Origin: Rickettsiales bacterium
GTDB lineage: Bacteria; Pseudomonadota; Alphaproteobacteria; Rickettsiales; UBA1997
Direction: 5' to 3'
DNA length: 46,348 nucleotides
Assembly: GCA_031289855.1 (NCBI GenBank)
Contig: JAITOR010000026.1
Coordinates: 1 to 46,348, forward strand
The notes under the pieces were generated by a model. It was not told where the DNA came from and searched no databases. It saw only the letters and a list, made by a program, of their open reading frames with translations. Of the stretch, positions 1 to 9,258 are shown piece by piece (position 1 is the first letter of the stretch; every line of letters starts with the position of its first letter). A program made the position numbers and the translations under genes.

Positions 1-65
1 AATCATATAAGAGTAATAGACTCTTAGGAGAGAACATAAGTAATTCTCTGCGGAAGCATTCTATT
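1..65 (+). other. Hairpin-rich 3' end of an upstream transcript
   Basis: Two perfect small hairpins lie in tandem: TAAGAGT/ACTCTTA (8-26) and AGAGAA/TTCTCT (29-49). A strong terminator follows directly. No open frame is evident. The string of hairpins before a terminator suggests either a 3' untranslated region or the end of a small structured RNA whose body lies before the window. The RNA class cannot be decided from this fragment. Confidence 0.3.
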
Positions 66-97
66 AAAACACTACTCGAAAGAGTAGTGTTTTTTTT
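66..97 (+). terminator. Rho-independent terminator
   Basis: A perfect 10-bp stem, AACACTACTC / GAGTAGTGTT, closes on a GAAA tetraloop and runs into an unbroken T tract. It ends the transcript entering from the left edge. A TTGACA element (96-101) with TAATAT 18 bp downstream overlaps the T tract and could start the next transcript. Confidence 0.88.
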
Positions 98-239
98 GAC
101 AAAATTTTTTAATGGATAATAATATCTTAATAATATCTAATTATTAAATTCATTAATTATGAATTTATTTTTACGATTTTTCTTTACTTTAACTATTTTT
201 TGTGTTATGATTGTATTGTGAATTATAATAATATTATTT

Positions 240-1260
<1,021 letters not shown>

Positions 1261-1412
1261 AATCTTCTGTGGAAAATCATCTTTTTAATTTTGGTCGGTC
1301 AAAAAAAATGTGACAAATCTTGTTTCGTTTACTGAGCGATTATTGAAATAAAAAAAATAAAAGAGAAATATGGCAAAAAATATTCATTTTCTCCATTCAA
1401 TATTCTCTCCCA

Positions 1413-4328
1413 TCAATTTTCATCATTTTCCACCACAACTTTATCTATCATGCCCTTTTTTAACACACTTTTTAAATATTTTCCCGTTAAACTTTCTTCA
1501 TTTTCCACAATATCTTCTGGTGTTCCTTCTGCCACTATATATCCACCTTTTTCACCCCCAAATGGTCCAATATCAATAATCCAATCACTCGTTTTAATTA
1601 CATCCAAATTATGTTCTATCACAATAATTGTATTACCCTGTTCCACCAATTTATGTAATACGCTTAACAATTTTCTTATGTCATTGCTATGTAATCCAGT
1701 CGTGGGTTCATCAAGTATATATATGGTATTACCAGTATCTTTTTTCCCCAATTCTCTTGCTAATTTAATTCTTTGAGCCTCACCACCTGATAAAGTTGTT
1801 GCTGATTGTCCTATTTTTATATAACCAAGTCCTACATCTTTCAAGGCTTTAAATTTCTCATAAATCATTGGAATATCCTTAAAAAAACTACAGGTCTCAT
1901 CAACCGTCATATTTAATACATCGGCAATGTTTTTGCCATTAAATTCAATTTCCAACGTTTCATTGTTATACCTTTTTCCATTGCATATGGGACAAAGTAC
2001 ATACACATCTGGCAAAAAATTCATTTCAACTTTAATTGCTCCATCACCCTGACAATTTTCACATCTACCACCCTTTACATTAAATGAAAAACGATTCGTT
2101 CTGTAATCTCTTGCCACCGCCTCTTCCGTTCCAACAAATAAATCTCTAATCATTGTAAATGCTCCAATATAAGTGCATGGATTACTCCTGGGAGTTCTAC
2201 CAATTGGAGATTGATCGATTTGTATTATTTTATCAATTGCATCAATTCCAGTAATACTATCATATAATTCTGGAGTAACTTTTGTTCCATTCTTAACTCT
2301 TGCAAGTATTTTATATAATGTATGCAATACAAGTGTTGATTTTCCTCCACCAGATACACCACTTACTGAACAAAATATACCAGTTGGAAATACTGCATTA
2401 ATATTTTTCAAATTATGACCTCTTGCATTCATGATTTTTATAGATTTTTTCCTGTCCCATTTTCTTCTATATGGAGGAATTGGTATGGATTTTTCACCTT
2501 TTAAAAACGCACCAGTAATACTATTTGGATTATTCAAAACTTCTTGCGGTGTTCCTTCTGCTATTACATAACCACCATTACTTCCTGCTCCAGGTCCAAT
2601 ATCCACCAACCAATCCGCCTCCATCATAGTTTCTTCATCATGTTCAACCACAATAACTGTATTTCCCAAATCTCTTAAATGTTTTAAGGTTTTGATAAGT
2701 TTTTGATTATCACTTTGGTGCAAACCAATTGAAGGCTCGTCCAATACATATAACACGCCAGATAAACCGGTTGAAATTTGTGTGGCCAATCTAATTCTTT
2801 GACTTTCACCACCTGATAGAGTGCCACTTTCTCTATTTAGCGTTAAATAATCTATACCAACATTCGATAAAAATTGCAGTCTATCAATAATTTCGCCCAC
2901 AACTTTATTGGCAATTATCTTTTCACTTTCGTTTAAATGGTTATTTAAATCTTTAAAAAAATCAATTGCCTTGCCTATTGATAATTCGCATACCTCACCA
3001 ACATGTTTATTATTAATTTTAATACTCAAAGCCTCTTCATTTAACCTATATCCATGACAATGACTACATGGCCTTAAAGATGTATATTTCGATATTTCGT
3101 CCCTCAACATTTCATCTTTATTTTTTGCATATTGTTCTTCCAACAGATTTATGATGCCACTATATCTTACTTTTACTCTTGAAGTCGTTAATACTGATTC
3201 CTGATTTATTTCTACTTCATTATCGGCACCATACAAAATAACTTCCTTTGCCTTATCATTTAATTTGTGATATGGAGTGTCAATATCAAAATCATAAATT
3301 TTACCCAATTCAGTTAACATTTTTAAGTAATTTTTTTTATTTTTATCAATTTTAAATGGGTCAATTACATCTTCTCTAATGGTTAAATTTTTATCCATTA
3401 TGATAAGTTCAGGATTAAAATAACTTTCGGTTCCTAATCCATCACATTTTGTGCAAGCACCAAATGGATTGTTAAAGGAAAACATTTTCGGTTCAATACT
3501 ATCGATGACGAGTCCAGTGTCAGGACAAGCATATTTTCGTGAGAATTTTACTATATCTCCTTTTTCATATTCTTTGCTAAATAATAAAACTTTTTTCTTT
3601 TTTGGAATATCAACAATTTCAACATATATCATATTTTCAGAACTTTCCAAACCTACTTTTATTTTTTCCAATAAATTTTCCTGTGCCTCATTATTAATTG
3701 TCATAGTTGATAAAAGAATTTCAATGTTATGTTTTGTGCCTTTATCTAATTTTGGCAAAGAATTTGTGATATCTAAAATTTTATCATCAACCTTGATTTT
3801 TGTGTATCCTTGTTTTCGTATTTTTATAAGTTCTTTTCTATGTTCTCCGCTTGAATTTTTAATTACTGGAGCAAGAATATTTATTTTTGTTCCTTCTGGC
3901 ATAAGCATAATTGATTTTATCATGTCCTCTGGTTTTTGGCTTTGCAAAGGTTTTCCAGTAACAGGAGAAAATGGAACACCAATTCTTGCAAACAAAATTC
4001 TTAAATAATCATAAATTTCAGTAATAGTTCCAACAGTGGAACGAGGATTTTTACCAATAACTTTTTGGTCAATTGCAATTGCAGGTGATAAACCGGTTAT
4101 GCTCTCCACTTCAGGTTTTGATTGCACATCCATAAATTGTCTAGCATAGGTGGATAGAGATTCTATATACCTTCTTCGCCCTTCGGCATAAATTGTATCA
4201 AATGCAAGTGAAGATTTTCCAGAACCCGAGACACCAGTGATTACGATTAATTTATTTTTCGGTAACTTTATATTTATGTTTTTTAAGTTATTTTGCTTTG
4301 CACCAATAACTTCAATATATTCTTGCAT
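1413..4328 (-). CDS. uvrA: Excinuclease ABC subunit A
   Basis: UvrA is the damage-recognition ATPase of nucleotide excision repair; its dimer loads UvrB at lesions. The 971-residue protein is full length. It has two ABC ATPase modules: Walker A GVSGSGKSS near residue 33 with LSGGESQRIRLA, and GVSGGGKST with LSGGEAQRIKLA in the second half. The C-terminal zinc finger is intact (CENC ... CPIC). The first finger reads CPDTG ... CTKC, so one of four cysteines is missing, which I recall as common in alphaproteobacterial UvrA. It is transcribed alone on the minus strand, from a TTGCAT / TATAAC promoter just upstream. The start ATG at 4328 gives the usual N-terminus (MQEYIEVIGAKQNNLKNI). Confidence 0.97.
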   Translation of the reverse strand: MQEYIEVIGAKQNNLKNINIKLPKNKLIVITGVSGSGKSSLAFDTIYAEGRRRYIESLSTYARQFMDVQSKPEVESITGLSPAIAIDQKVIGKNPRSTVGTITEIYDYLRILFARIGVPFSPVTGKPLQSQKPEDMIKSIMLMPEGTKINILAPVIKNSSGEHRKELIKIRKQGYTKIKVDDKILDITNSLPKLDKGTKHNIEILLSTMTINNEAQENLLEKIKVGLESSENMIYVEIVDIPKKKKVLLFSKEYEKGDIVKFSRKYACPDTGLVIDSIEPKMFSFNNPFGACTKCDGLGTESYFNPELIIMDKNLTIREDVIDPFKIDKNKKNYLKMLTELGKIYDFDIDTPYHKLNDKAKEVILYGADNEVEINQESVLTTSRVKVRYSGIINLLEEQYAKNKDEMLRDEISKYTSLRPCSHCHGYRLNEEALSIKINNKHVGEVCELSIGKAIDFFKDLNNHLNESEKIIANKVVGEIIDRLQFLSNVGIDYLTLNRESGTLSGGESQRIRLATQISTGLSGVLYVLDEPSIGLHQSDNQKLIKTLKHLRDLGNTVIVVEHDEETMMEADWLVDIGPGAGSNGGYVIAEGTPQEVLNNPNSITGAFLKGEKSIPIPPYRRKWDRKKSIKIMNARGHNLKNINAVFPTGIFCSVSGVSGGGKSTLVLHTLYKILARVKNGTKVTPELYDSITGIDAIDKIIQIDQSPIGRTPRSNPCTYIGAFTMIRDLFVGTEEAVARDYRTNRFSFNVKGGRCENCQGDGAIKVEMNFLPDVYVLCPICNGKRYNNETLEIEFNGKNIADVLNMTVDETCSFFKDIPMIYEKFKALKDVGLGYIKIGQSATTLSGGEAQRIKLARELGKKDTGNTIYILDEPTTGLHSNDIRKLLSVLHKLVEQGNTIIVIEHNLDVIKTSDWIIDIGPFGGEKGGYIVAEGTPEDIVENEESLTGKYLKSVLKKGMIDKVVVENDEN

Positions 4329-4353
4329 TATAATATTTATTAATTATAAATTT

Positions 4354-4381
4354 GTTATATAACTTTTTTTTTAATATGCAA
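4354..4381 (-). promoter_or_regulatory. uvrA promoter, TTGCAT-16-TATAAC
   Basis: On the minus strand TTGCAT (4381-4376) is followed after 16 bp by TATAAC (4359-4354), about 25 bp before the uvrA start. The same arrangement recurs before ftsH, the adenine methylase, glmU, dnaN and an ABC exporter gene. Confidence 0.5.
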
Positions 4382-4477
4382 AAAAAGTTTCAAAGAAGTT
4401 ATTATATTGCAAAGGAGAAAAGCATTGTAATAATAAATGAATGTAGATAATTGTGAAGTTAAAACAAAGTTATGAGT

Positions 4478-5119
4478 TTACTTTTTAAATCCTTGGGCTA
4501 CGATATAGATTTCTACACTTTCTTTCCTCGATGATTCTGGCTTAAAATGTTTTACACCCGTAAAATATTTTTTTAAACCATTAAAAAATTCAGGTTCTCC
4601 TGCGCCTTGAAATATTTTTGTTATAAAAACACCATCTTTTTTTAAAACCGTAATCGCAAATTCAAAGGCTTTTTCAACTAAATTCATGGTTCGTAAATGA
4701 TCTATCCCCTTATTGCCCGTTGTATTTGCCGCCATATCGCTCATTACCACATCAAAATCAGTCCCTATTTTCTCCGTAGCATTTGGTAGCAAAAAATCAG
4801 ATTGTATGAATTTCACACCCCTCAACTCTTCCATCTCCAATATATCAAGCGCAATTACATTGTTTAATCCAACTTTTTTTACGATAACTTGACTCCAACC
4901 TCCAGGAGTGGAACCCAAATCCAATACTTTTTGATCTTTTTTGAAGATTTTAAATTTATCATCAATTTCTAAAATTTTGAAACTTGCCCTTGAACGATAC
5001 CCATTTTTAGTGGCTAAAATTACAAATTTATCATTAATATGTCGTTGCAACCAATTGGTGGACGACACTTTTCTGCCTTTTGCTGTTTTTAAATTTTCAT
5101 GTGGTGTTTTGAATGTCAT
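4478..5119 (-). CDS. rlmE: 23S rRNA 2'-O-ribose methyltransferase RlmE (FtsJ/RrmJ)
   Basis: RlmE methylates the 2'-O of the A-loop uridine in 23S rRNA (U2552 in E. coli) using S-adenosylmethionine. The 213-residue protein has the SAM motif VLDLGSTPGGWSQ and the K-D-K-E catalytic set: Lys in the SRASFK region, Asp in SDMAANTTG, Lys in ITKIFQG and Glu in SVEIYIVAQG. I chose ATG 5119 (MTFKTPHEN) because the 17 residues that an upstream start would add are hydrophobic and foreign to the family. It is divergent from ftsH, although the two genes are co-directional in E. coli. Confidence 0.93.
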   Translation of the reverse strand: MTFKTPHENLKTAKGRKVSSTNWLQRHINDKFVILATKNGYRSRASFKILEIDDKFKIFKKDQKVLDLGSTPGGWSQVIVKKVGLNNVIALDILEMEELRGVKFIQSDFLLPNATEKIGTDFDVVMSDMAANTTGNKGIDHLRTMNLVEKAFEFAITVLKKDGVFITKIFQGAGEPEFFNGLKKYFTGVKHFKPESSRKESVEIYIVAQGFKK

Positions 5120-5148
5120 ATTTAAATAATATATTATAAAATAAATAT

Positions 5149-5176
5149 TTGCAAAAAAAAATATATCCAATACTAT
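5149..5176 (+). promoter_or_regulatory. ftsH promoter, TTGCAA-16-TACTAT
   Basis: TTGCAA (5149-5154), a 16-bp spacer and TACTAT (5171-5176) end only 6 bp before the ftsH ATG. The predicted transcript would be nearly leaderless, and no Shine-Dalgarno sequence is visible before the start. Confidence 0.45.
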
Positions 5177-5182
5177 TGAACC

Positions 5183-7159
5183 ATGAAGAATGGCAAAAAA
5201 AATTTTATATTGTGGGCAGTGATAATCGCTCTATTGATTTATGGTTCAAACCACTTGGATAAGATTGAAAATAAAACAGATAAAAACGAAATTTCATTTA
5301 CTGATTTTTTGAAAAAAGTTGATAATAAGGAAGTTAGCAAAATTGAGTTAAAATCAAACGAAATAAAGGGTGAATTGAAGAATGGCACCAAATTCTATAC
5401 TTTGGCAACATATTATCCCGAAATGATAAAGGACTTGAGAGATAAGGATGTAGAATTAAAGATTCTACCACTTGTGAGCGGTAAAGAAAAAATTCTTGAA
5501 GTTGTTTTGAATTGGTTGCCATTTATAGTTATGATTTTTTTGTGGTTTTATTTTATGAAAGGATCTGGCGGTGGCAAGGGTAATCCATTTTCATTTGGAA
5601 AATCAAAGGCAAAATTAGTGCAAACTAAGGGCAAGATAACTTTTAAGGATGTGGCCGGTATAGATGAAGTAAAAGAAGAATTGGTTGAATTGGTTGATTT
5701 TTTGAAAAATCCTGATAAATACACAAAAATTGGGGCAAAAATTCCAAGAGGTTGTTTATTGATTGGTGAACCTGGAACCGGAAAAACATTGCTTGCAAAG
5801 GCTGTGGCTGGAGAAGCGGATGTGCCATTTTTTTTCATTTCTGGTAGTGATTTTGTGGAAATGTTTGTGGGTGTTGGTGCCAGCAGGGTTAGAGATATGT
5901 TTGAAGAAGCAAAACAACATGCTCCTTGTTTAATTTTTATTGATGAAATCGATGCTGTGGGACGACACAGAGGGGCTGGTTATGGAGGCGGAAATGATGA
6001 GCGAGAACAAACTTTAAATCAGTTATTGGTTGAAATGGATGGATTTGATGGTAATGAAGGAATTATTATAATTGCTGCCACTAATAGATCTGATGTATTG
6101 GACAAAGCATTACTTAGACCAGGTAGGTTTGATAGACAAGTTTATGTTTCTATGCCAGATTACAAAGGTAGGCAGGAAATTTTGAATGTGCATGCAAAAA
6201 AAATACAAATTGCGACAGATGTAGATTTAAGTATCGTAGCAAAGGCTACACCTGGTTTTTCTGGTGCTGATTTGGCCAACTTGTTAAATGAATCCGCTTT
6301 ATTGGCTGCAAGATATAATAAGAAAAAAGTAACAATGGATTCGGTGGAAGAAGCGATTGATAAGATTAGAATGGGTTTAAGTAAAAAGAATAGAGTAATT
6401 AAACCGGAGGATAGAAAATTAACAGCATACCATGAGGCAGGACATGCAATTGTTGCAATGAATTTAAAAAATGTAGATCCAATACATAAAATTACAATTA
6501 TACCAAGGGGGCATGCCGGTGGTGTAACATCATTTTTGCCAGAAGACGATAAAATGTATGAAAGAAAAATACAAATGTTGGAAGATATTGCGGTGGCATT
6601 TGGTGGCAGAGCGGCTGAAGAAATTATATGGGGTGGAGATATGGTAACTGGTGGAGCAAGTAGCGATATTAAATATGCGACGTATATGGCACAAAGAATG
6701 GTTGCCGTATATGGTTTTAGTGAAAAATTAGGACCAGTAAATTACGACAGAAAATTAAAAGATGACAATAAATTTGCACCAGAACCAGCATCGCAAGAAA
6801 TTTTAAATTTGATTGATAGTGAAATTAGAAGTATTATTGAAATTCAAAAGGCAAAAGCAACTGAAATCCTAAAAAACAAACAAAAAGACTTAAAGATATT
6901 GGCCGAAGGATTATTAAAATATGAAACTCTTGATAAAGAACAAGTGGAAAAATTATTGAAGGGACAACCAATTGGACTTGAAAAAGAAGGAATAAATTAT
7001 AAAAATACAATATTCTCAATATTTAATCCATTTTTAAATAAGGAAATTAAAGAAGAGATAAAATTAATAGACAATATTGATAATATCAAAAAAAAGATTT
7101 TTAATGGAATAAAAAGCAAAATAACGAGTAGAAAAAGAAACGGAAAGAAGAAAAAATAA
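5183..7159 (+). CDS. ftsH: ATP-dependent zinc metalloprotease FtsH
   Basis: FtsH is a hexameric inner-membrane AAA+ protease that degrades misfolded membrane proteins and short-lived regulators. The 658-residue protein has two membrane segments (about residues 8-22 and 109-125) flanking a periplasmic domain. The AAA module follows, with Walker A near 195, the pore loop FVGVG, the second region of homology LLRPGRFDRQ, and the zinc site HEAGH (about 417-421); a third ligand Asp is likely in GGASSDIKYAT. Walker A reads GEPGTGKT rather than the near-universal GPPGTGKT. The C-terminus is strongly basic (KSKITSRKRNGKKKK). The gene appears monocistronic, with its own promoter. Confidence 0.97.
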   Translation: MKNGKKNFILWAVIIALLIYGSNHLDKIENKTDKNEISFTDFLKKVDNKEVSKIELKSNEIKGELKNGTKFYTLATYYPEMIKDLRDKDVELKILPLVSGKEKILEVVLNWLPFIVMIFLWFYFMKGSGGGKGNPFSFGKSKAKLVQTKGKITFKDVAGIDEVKEELVELVDFLKNPDKYTKIGAKIPRGCLLIGEPGTGKTLLAKAVAGEADVPFFFISGSDFVEMFVGVGASRVRDMFEEAKQHAPCLIFIDEIDAVGRHRGAGYGGGNDEREQTLNQLLVEMDGFDGNEGIIIIAATNRSDVLDKALLRPGRFDRQVYVSMPDYKGRQEILNVHAKKIQIATDVDLSIVAKATPGFSGADLANLLNESALLAARYNKKKVTMDSVEEAIDKIRMGLSKKNRVIKPEDRKLTAYHEAGHAIVAMNLKNVDPIHKITIIPRGHAGGVTSFLPEDDKMYERKIQMLEDIAVAFGGRAAEEIIWGGDMVTGGASSDIKYATYMAQRMVAVYGFSEKLGPVNYDRKLKDDNKFAPEPASQEILNLIDSEIRSIIEIQKAKATEILKNKQKDLKILAEGLLKYETLDKEQVEKLLKGQPIGLEKEGINYKNTIFSIFNPFLNKEIKEEIKLIDNIDNIKKKIFNGIKSKITSRKRNGKKKK

Positions 7160-7162
7160 AAA

Positions 7163-7299
7163 AGTTAACTAAATATTTTTTCAACATCTCTTATATGTTT
7201 TTTCAATGCCTGAATATCGTTGCCTATCAACGCAGCAGATCTTTTTTTTTACAACCTTCCACCCAATACCCTATCTAATTCACTAATGCCAATTATTGA
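7163..7299 (-). pseudogene. Decayed partial duplicate of radA with internal deletion
   Basis: Read on the minus strand, this stretch encodes IIGISELDRVLGG (RadA has the same), then a stop, then SAALIGND matching RadA SAVLIGGD, and then jumps to KHIRDVEKIFS, almost identical to the RadA C-terminus KHIRDVGKIFS. DNA identity with 9258-9296 and 10371-10425 is obvious by eye. Everything between the Walker region and the last 12 codons is deleted. It faces the same way as the intact radA and, together with it, flanks the methylase/nuclease genes, as expected after an insertion that duplicated its target. Confidence 0.8.
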
Positions 7300-7387
7300 G
7301 AATGCTGAGAAGGTTAAGGAGAAGTTGAATGGTTGTTGTAATATATTTTAAAATAGAATTTTAAATTTCGTTATTTTTCGTAAAACA

Positions 7388-7434
7388 CACTATCATTCGT
7401 CATTTTTGTGAAGACGGAATGACGATTGATAGTG
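7388..7434. repeat. 47-bp palindrome between the radA remnant and the nuclease remnant
   Basis: The arms CACTATCATTCGTCATT and AATGACGATTGATAGTG are inverted copies with one mismatch in 17, around a 13-base loop. There is no T tract on either side, so an ordinary terminator is unlikely. It resembles the dispersed palindromic elements of AT-rich alphaproteobacteria. The rest of 7300-7467, part of the 308-base gap after ftsH, holds nothing else that I recognise. Confidence 0.6.
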
Positions 7435-7467
7435 GTAACGGATGGAATAATAAAATAATGAATATAA

Positions 7468-8063
7468 CTACATTTTTATTTTTTTTCTCTTTGAATTACT
7501 ATTTAAACTCTTTTTTGTAATGTCGCTATGATTTTGTTTAATTTCCTCTGACCAATCTGCTCCTTGTTCTTGCACATTCCATTCTGGATATTTTCCGTTT
7601 TCTCTTGATAAATAATCAGCAATACAACATTCCTCAATCAGTTTGCAACTAACATTGGCATTTTTTATTTCGTGATAACCAAACAAACCTTTTATTTTCA
7701 TTTCAAAATCGTCATGATATATCATATAAAATTCAATTTTCTTACCTTGTAAAATTGTGTGATATAAAAAATACCATATTCCATAACTTCTTATGCTCGG
7801 TCGTCCTTTTATTCCACCATCTTGGTATATTTGCAAAGTTCCTTTAATACCGCCCTTATCCTGCGATGCTCCAATCTTTTTAATCTCACCATTCACAACA
7901 ATAATATAGACCCTGCTAAAATTTCTCCTTAATATATCTTGTGACAGTTATCGCCATTCTCATCTATTAAATTATCAACATAATTGAAGTTTAATTTAGT
8001 GAAACCTTTAATATACTCCACATCAGCAATTTTAAAGGCAGTTTTAACTTCCTTTATTTTCAT
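7468..8063 (-). pseudogene. Frameshifted gene next to the methylase, probably its restriction endonuclease
   Basis: ATG at 8063 overlaps the methylase stop (ATGA, so translationally coupled) and opens a 44-codon frame (MKIKEVKTAFKIADVEYIKG...) that stops at 7929. The next frame continues without a break as DILRRNFSRVYIIVVNGEI and runs to 7468 for about 160 more codons. One frameshift near 7930-7945 therefore splits a gene of about 195 residues. The family is not recognised. Position, coupling and size suggest the cognate restriction enzyme of the adenine methylase, inactivated by the frameshift. The downstream piece could still be translated from GTG 7896 (142 residues). The C-terminus is Lys-rich. 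Confidence 0.55.
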
Positions 8064-9067
8064 ATCTCCCCCAAAATCAATAATTCGTGGGAATGTTTAA
8101 TGTTATCTTTATCATAATCCCTTTCCAATCTGTTTTTGCCTATTCTTGTTTCACCCTGCCCTAATGTATATTGCCACTTAACTTCAATAATTTTGAAATC
8201 TTTATAAGCCTCACGAATCCAAGAACAATCATTGTAGGATAGGATAAAACCTCCTTTATGTTGTTTTAATAAATTTGCCAAAATATCGTGCTTAAAACCA
8301 TTATGATGAACAGGAAAATTACGCATAGGATAAATACCCCTAAACATTTTACTATCCCCCTCTAAAAAATAAGGCGGATCAAGATATAAAAAATCTCCAT
8401 TGTGTTTTGGTATCGTAGTTTCAAAAGTTTCGTTATATACTTGCAAATTTGGAACATTAAAATTTTTAACCTTTTCTAACATTGAATTGTATTTTTGAGT
8501 ATTTGTATATATCGATGACATCCAACCTAAAAAACCAGGACCATAACTTAAATTATGATTAAAATAATATAATGTTGCCAATTCTAATTGGGTATAAGCA
8601 TTTTTCAAAAGTCCATCATTTTTATTCCAAATTTCTTTTATTTTATTTTTTGTATTTTCGTATTCCTCCTTTGTATTCTGCATTTTACTTAAATTTTCAT
8701 ATAATTTTTGCGGTTGTTCTGTTTGCATTTTCCAAAAATTTACAAGTAATTCAAAAATATCGTAGCCAATTACCTCAACACCCAACTCTCTCGCAATAGC
8801 GATTTCAACACTTCCTCCACCAATAAATGGACTCATAACTCGTTTTATATTATCAGGTATATATTCTAATATTTTACCAACCGCGAGAGATTTACCACCA
8901 GCATACCTTAATGTTGAACCCAAATATCTTTTATAACCATTTTTAGTTTTCAATTTTTGTAAAAAAATATCTTTTCTGTCTTTTGAAGATATATTTTTAT
9001 TACTTAAAGTGAGAATATTAGGAGAATTTAGAAACAAATCATCGTTATTATTTTCTTTTTTTGACAT
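8060..9067 (-). CDS. DNA adenine N6-methyltransferase (D12 class, Dam-like)
   Basis: This enzyme transfers a methyl group from SAM to adenine N6 in a specific DNA site. The 335-residue protein shows motif X (RYAGGKS), the SAM-binding motif SPFIGGGSVEIA and the catalytic DPPYF (in GDFLYLDPPYF), in the order of the alpha group. The recognition site cannot be read from sequence. It precedes the broken nuclease gene, so it probably survives as an orphan methylase or as the protective half of a dead restriction-modification pair. The start used is ATG 9067. A 32-codon frame beginning at 9186, right at the predicted transcription start, would extend it by about 40 residues if the G6 tract gained one base. 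Confidence 0.88.
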   Translation of the reverse strand: MSKKENNNDDLFLNSPNILTLSNKNISSKDRKDIFLQKLKTKNGYKRYLGSTLRYAGGKSLAVGKILEYIPDNIKRVMSPFIGGGSVEIAIARELGVEVIGYDIFELLVNFWKMQTEQPQKLYENLSKMQNTKEEYENTKNKIKEIWNKNDGLLKNAYTQLELATLYYFNHNLSYGPGFLGWMSSIYTNTQKYNSMLEKVKNFNVPNLQVYNETFETTIPKHNGDFLYLDPPYFLEGDSKMFRGIYPMRNFPVHHNGFKHDILANLLKQHKGGFILSYNDCSWIREAYKDFKIIEVKWQYTLGQGETRIGKNRLERDYDKDNIKHSHELLILGEI

Positions 9068-9087
9068 ATTTTTAGTTTTGTTGAACG

Positions 9088-9186
9088 TTAATGAAGAAAT
9101 AATACCCCCCTTTCTTTCTCACTTGTATTTTTTAAAAAACACTTATCAAGTAAGTCGAATGTATTTATATTTTTCAACTTTTTCAT
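9088..9186 (-). CDS. Short upstream frame, possibly the out-of-frame N-terminus of the methylase
   Basis: ATG 9186 opens 32 codons (MKKLKNINTFDLLDKCFLKN...) that end at 9088, just after a G6 run (C6 at 9105-9110 on the + strand). With one extra G the frame would read on through ISSLTFNKTKN into the methylase ATG at 9067. The promoter TTGCAA-16-TATAAT places transcription start within a base or two of this ATG. It could be a regulatory upstream ORF or a frameshifted N-terminus. No homologue is recognised. Confidence 0.35.
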   Translation of the reverse strand: MKKLKNINTFDLLDKCFLKNTSEKERGVLFLH

Positions 9187-9193
9187 AATACGA

Positions 9194-9221
9194 ATTATAA
9201 ACATTATTTTTAATATTGCAA
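9194..9221 (-). promoter_or_regulatory. Methylase promoter, TTGCAA-16-TATAAT
   Basis: On the minus strand TTGCAA (9221-9216), 16 bp, then a perfect TATAAT (9199-9194). The predicted start is at or next to the ATG at 9186, giving a leaderless message for the upstream frame. Confidence 0.5.
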
Positions 9222-9258
9222 AAAATTATAGTATTATATTTATAAAAATATAGTAATG

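Noticed and set aside
4382..4477. A small ORF between uvrA and rlmE behind an AAGGAG
   Set aside because: The spacing to ATG is about 20 bases and the frame is only 12 codons.
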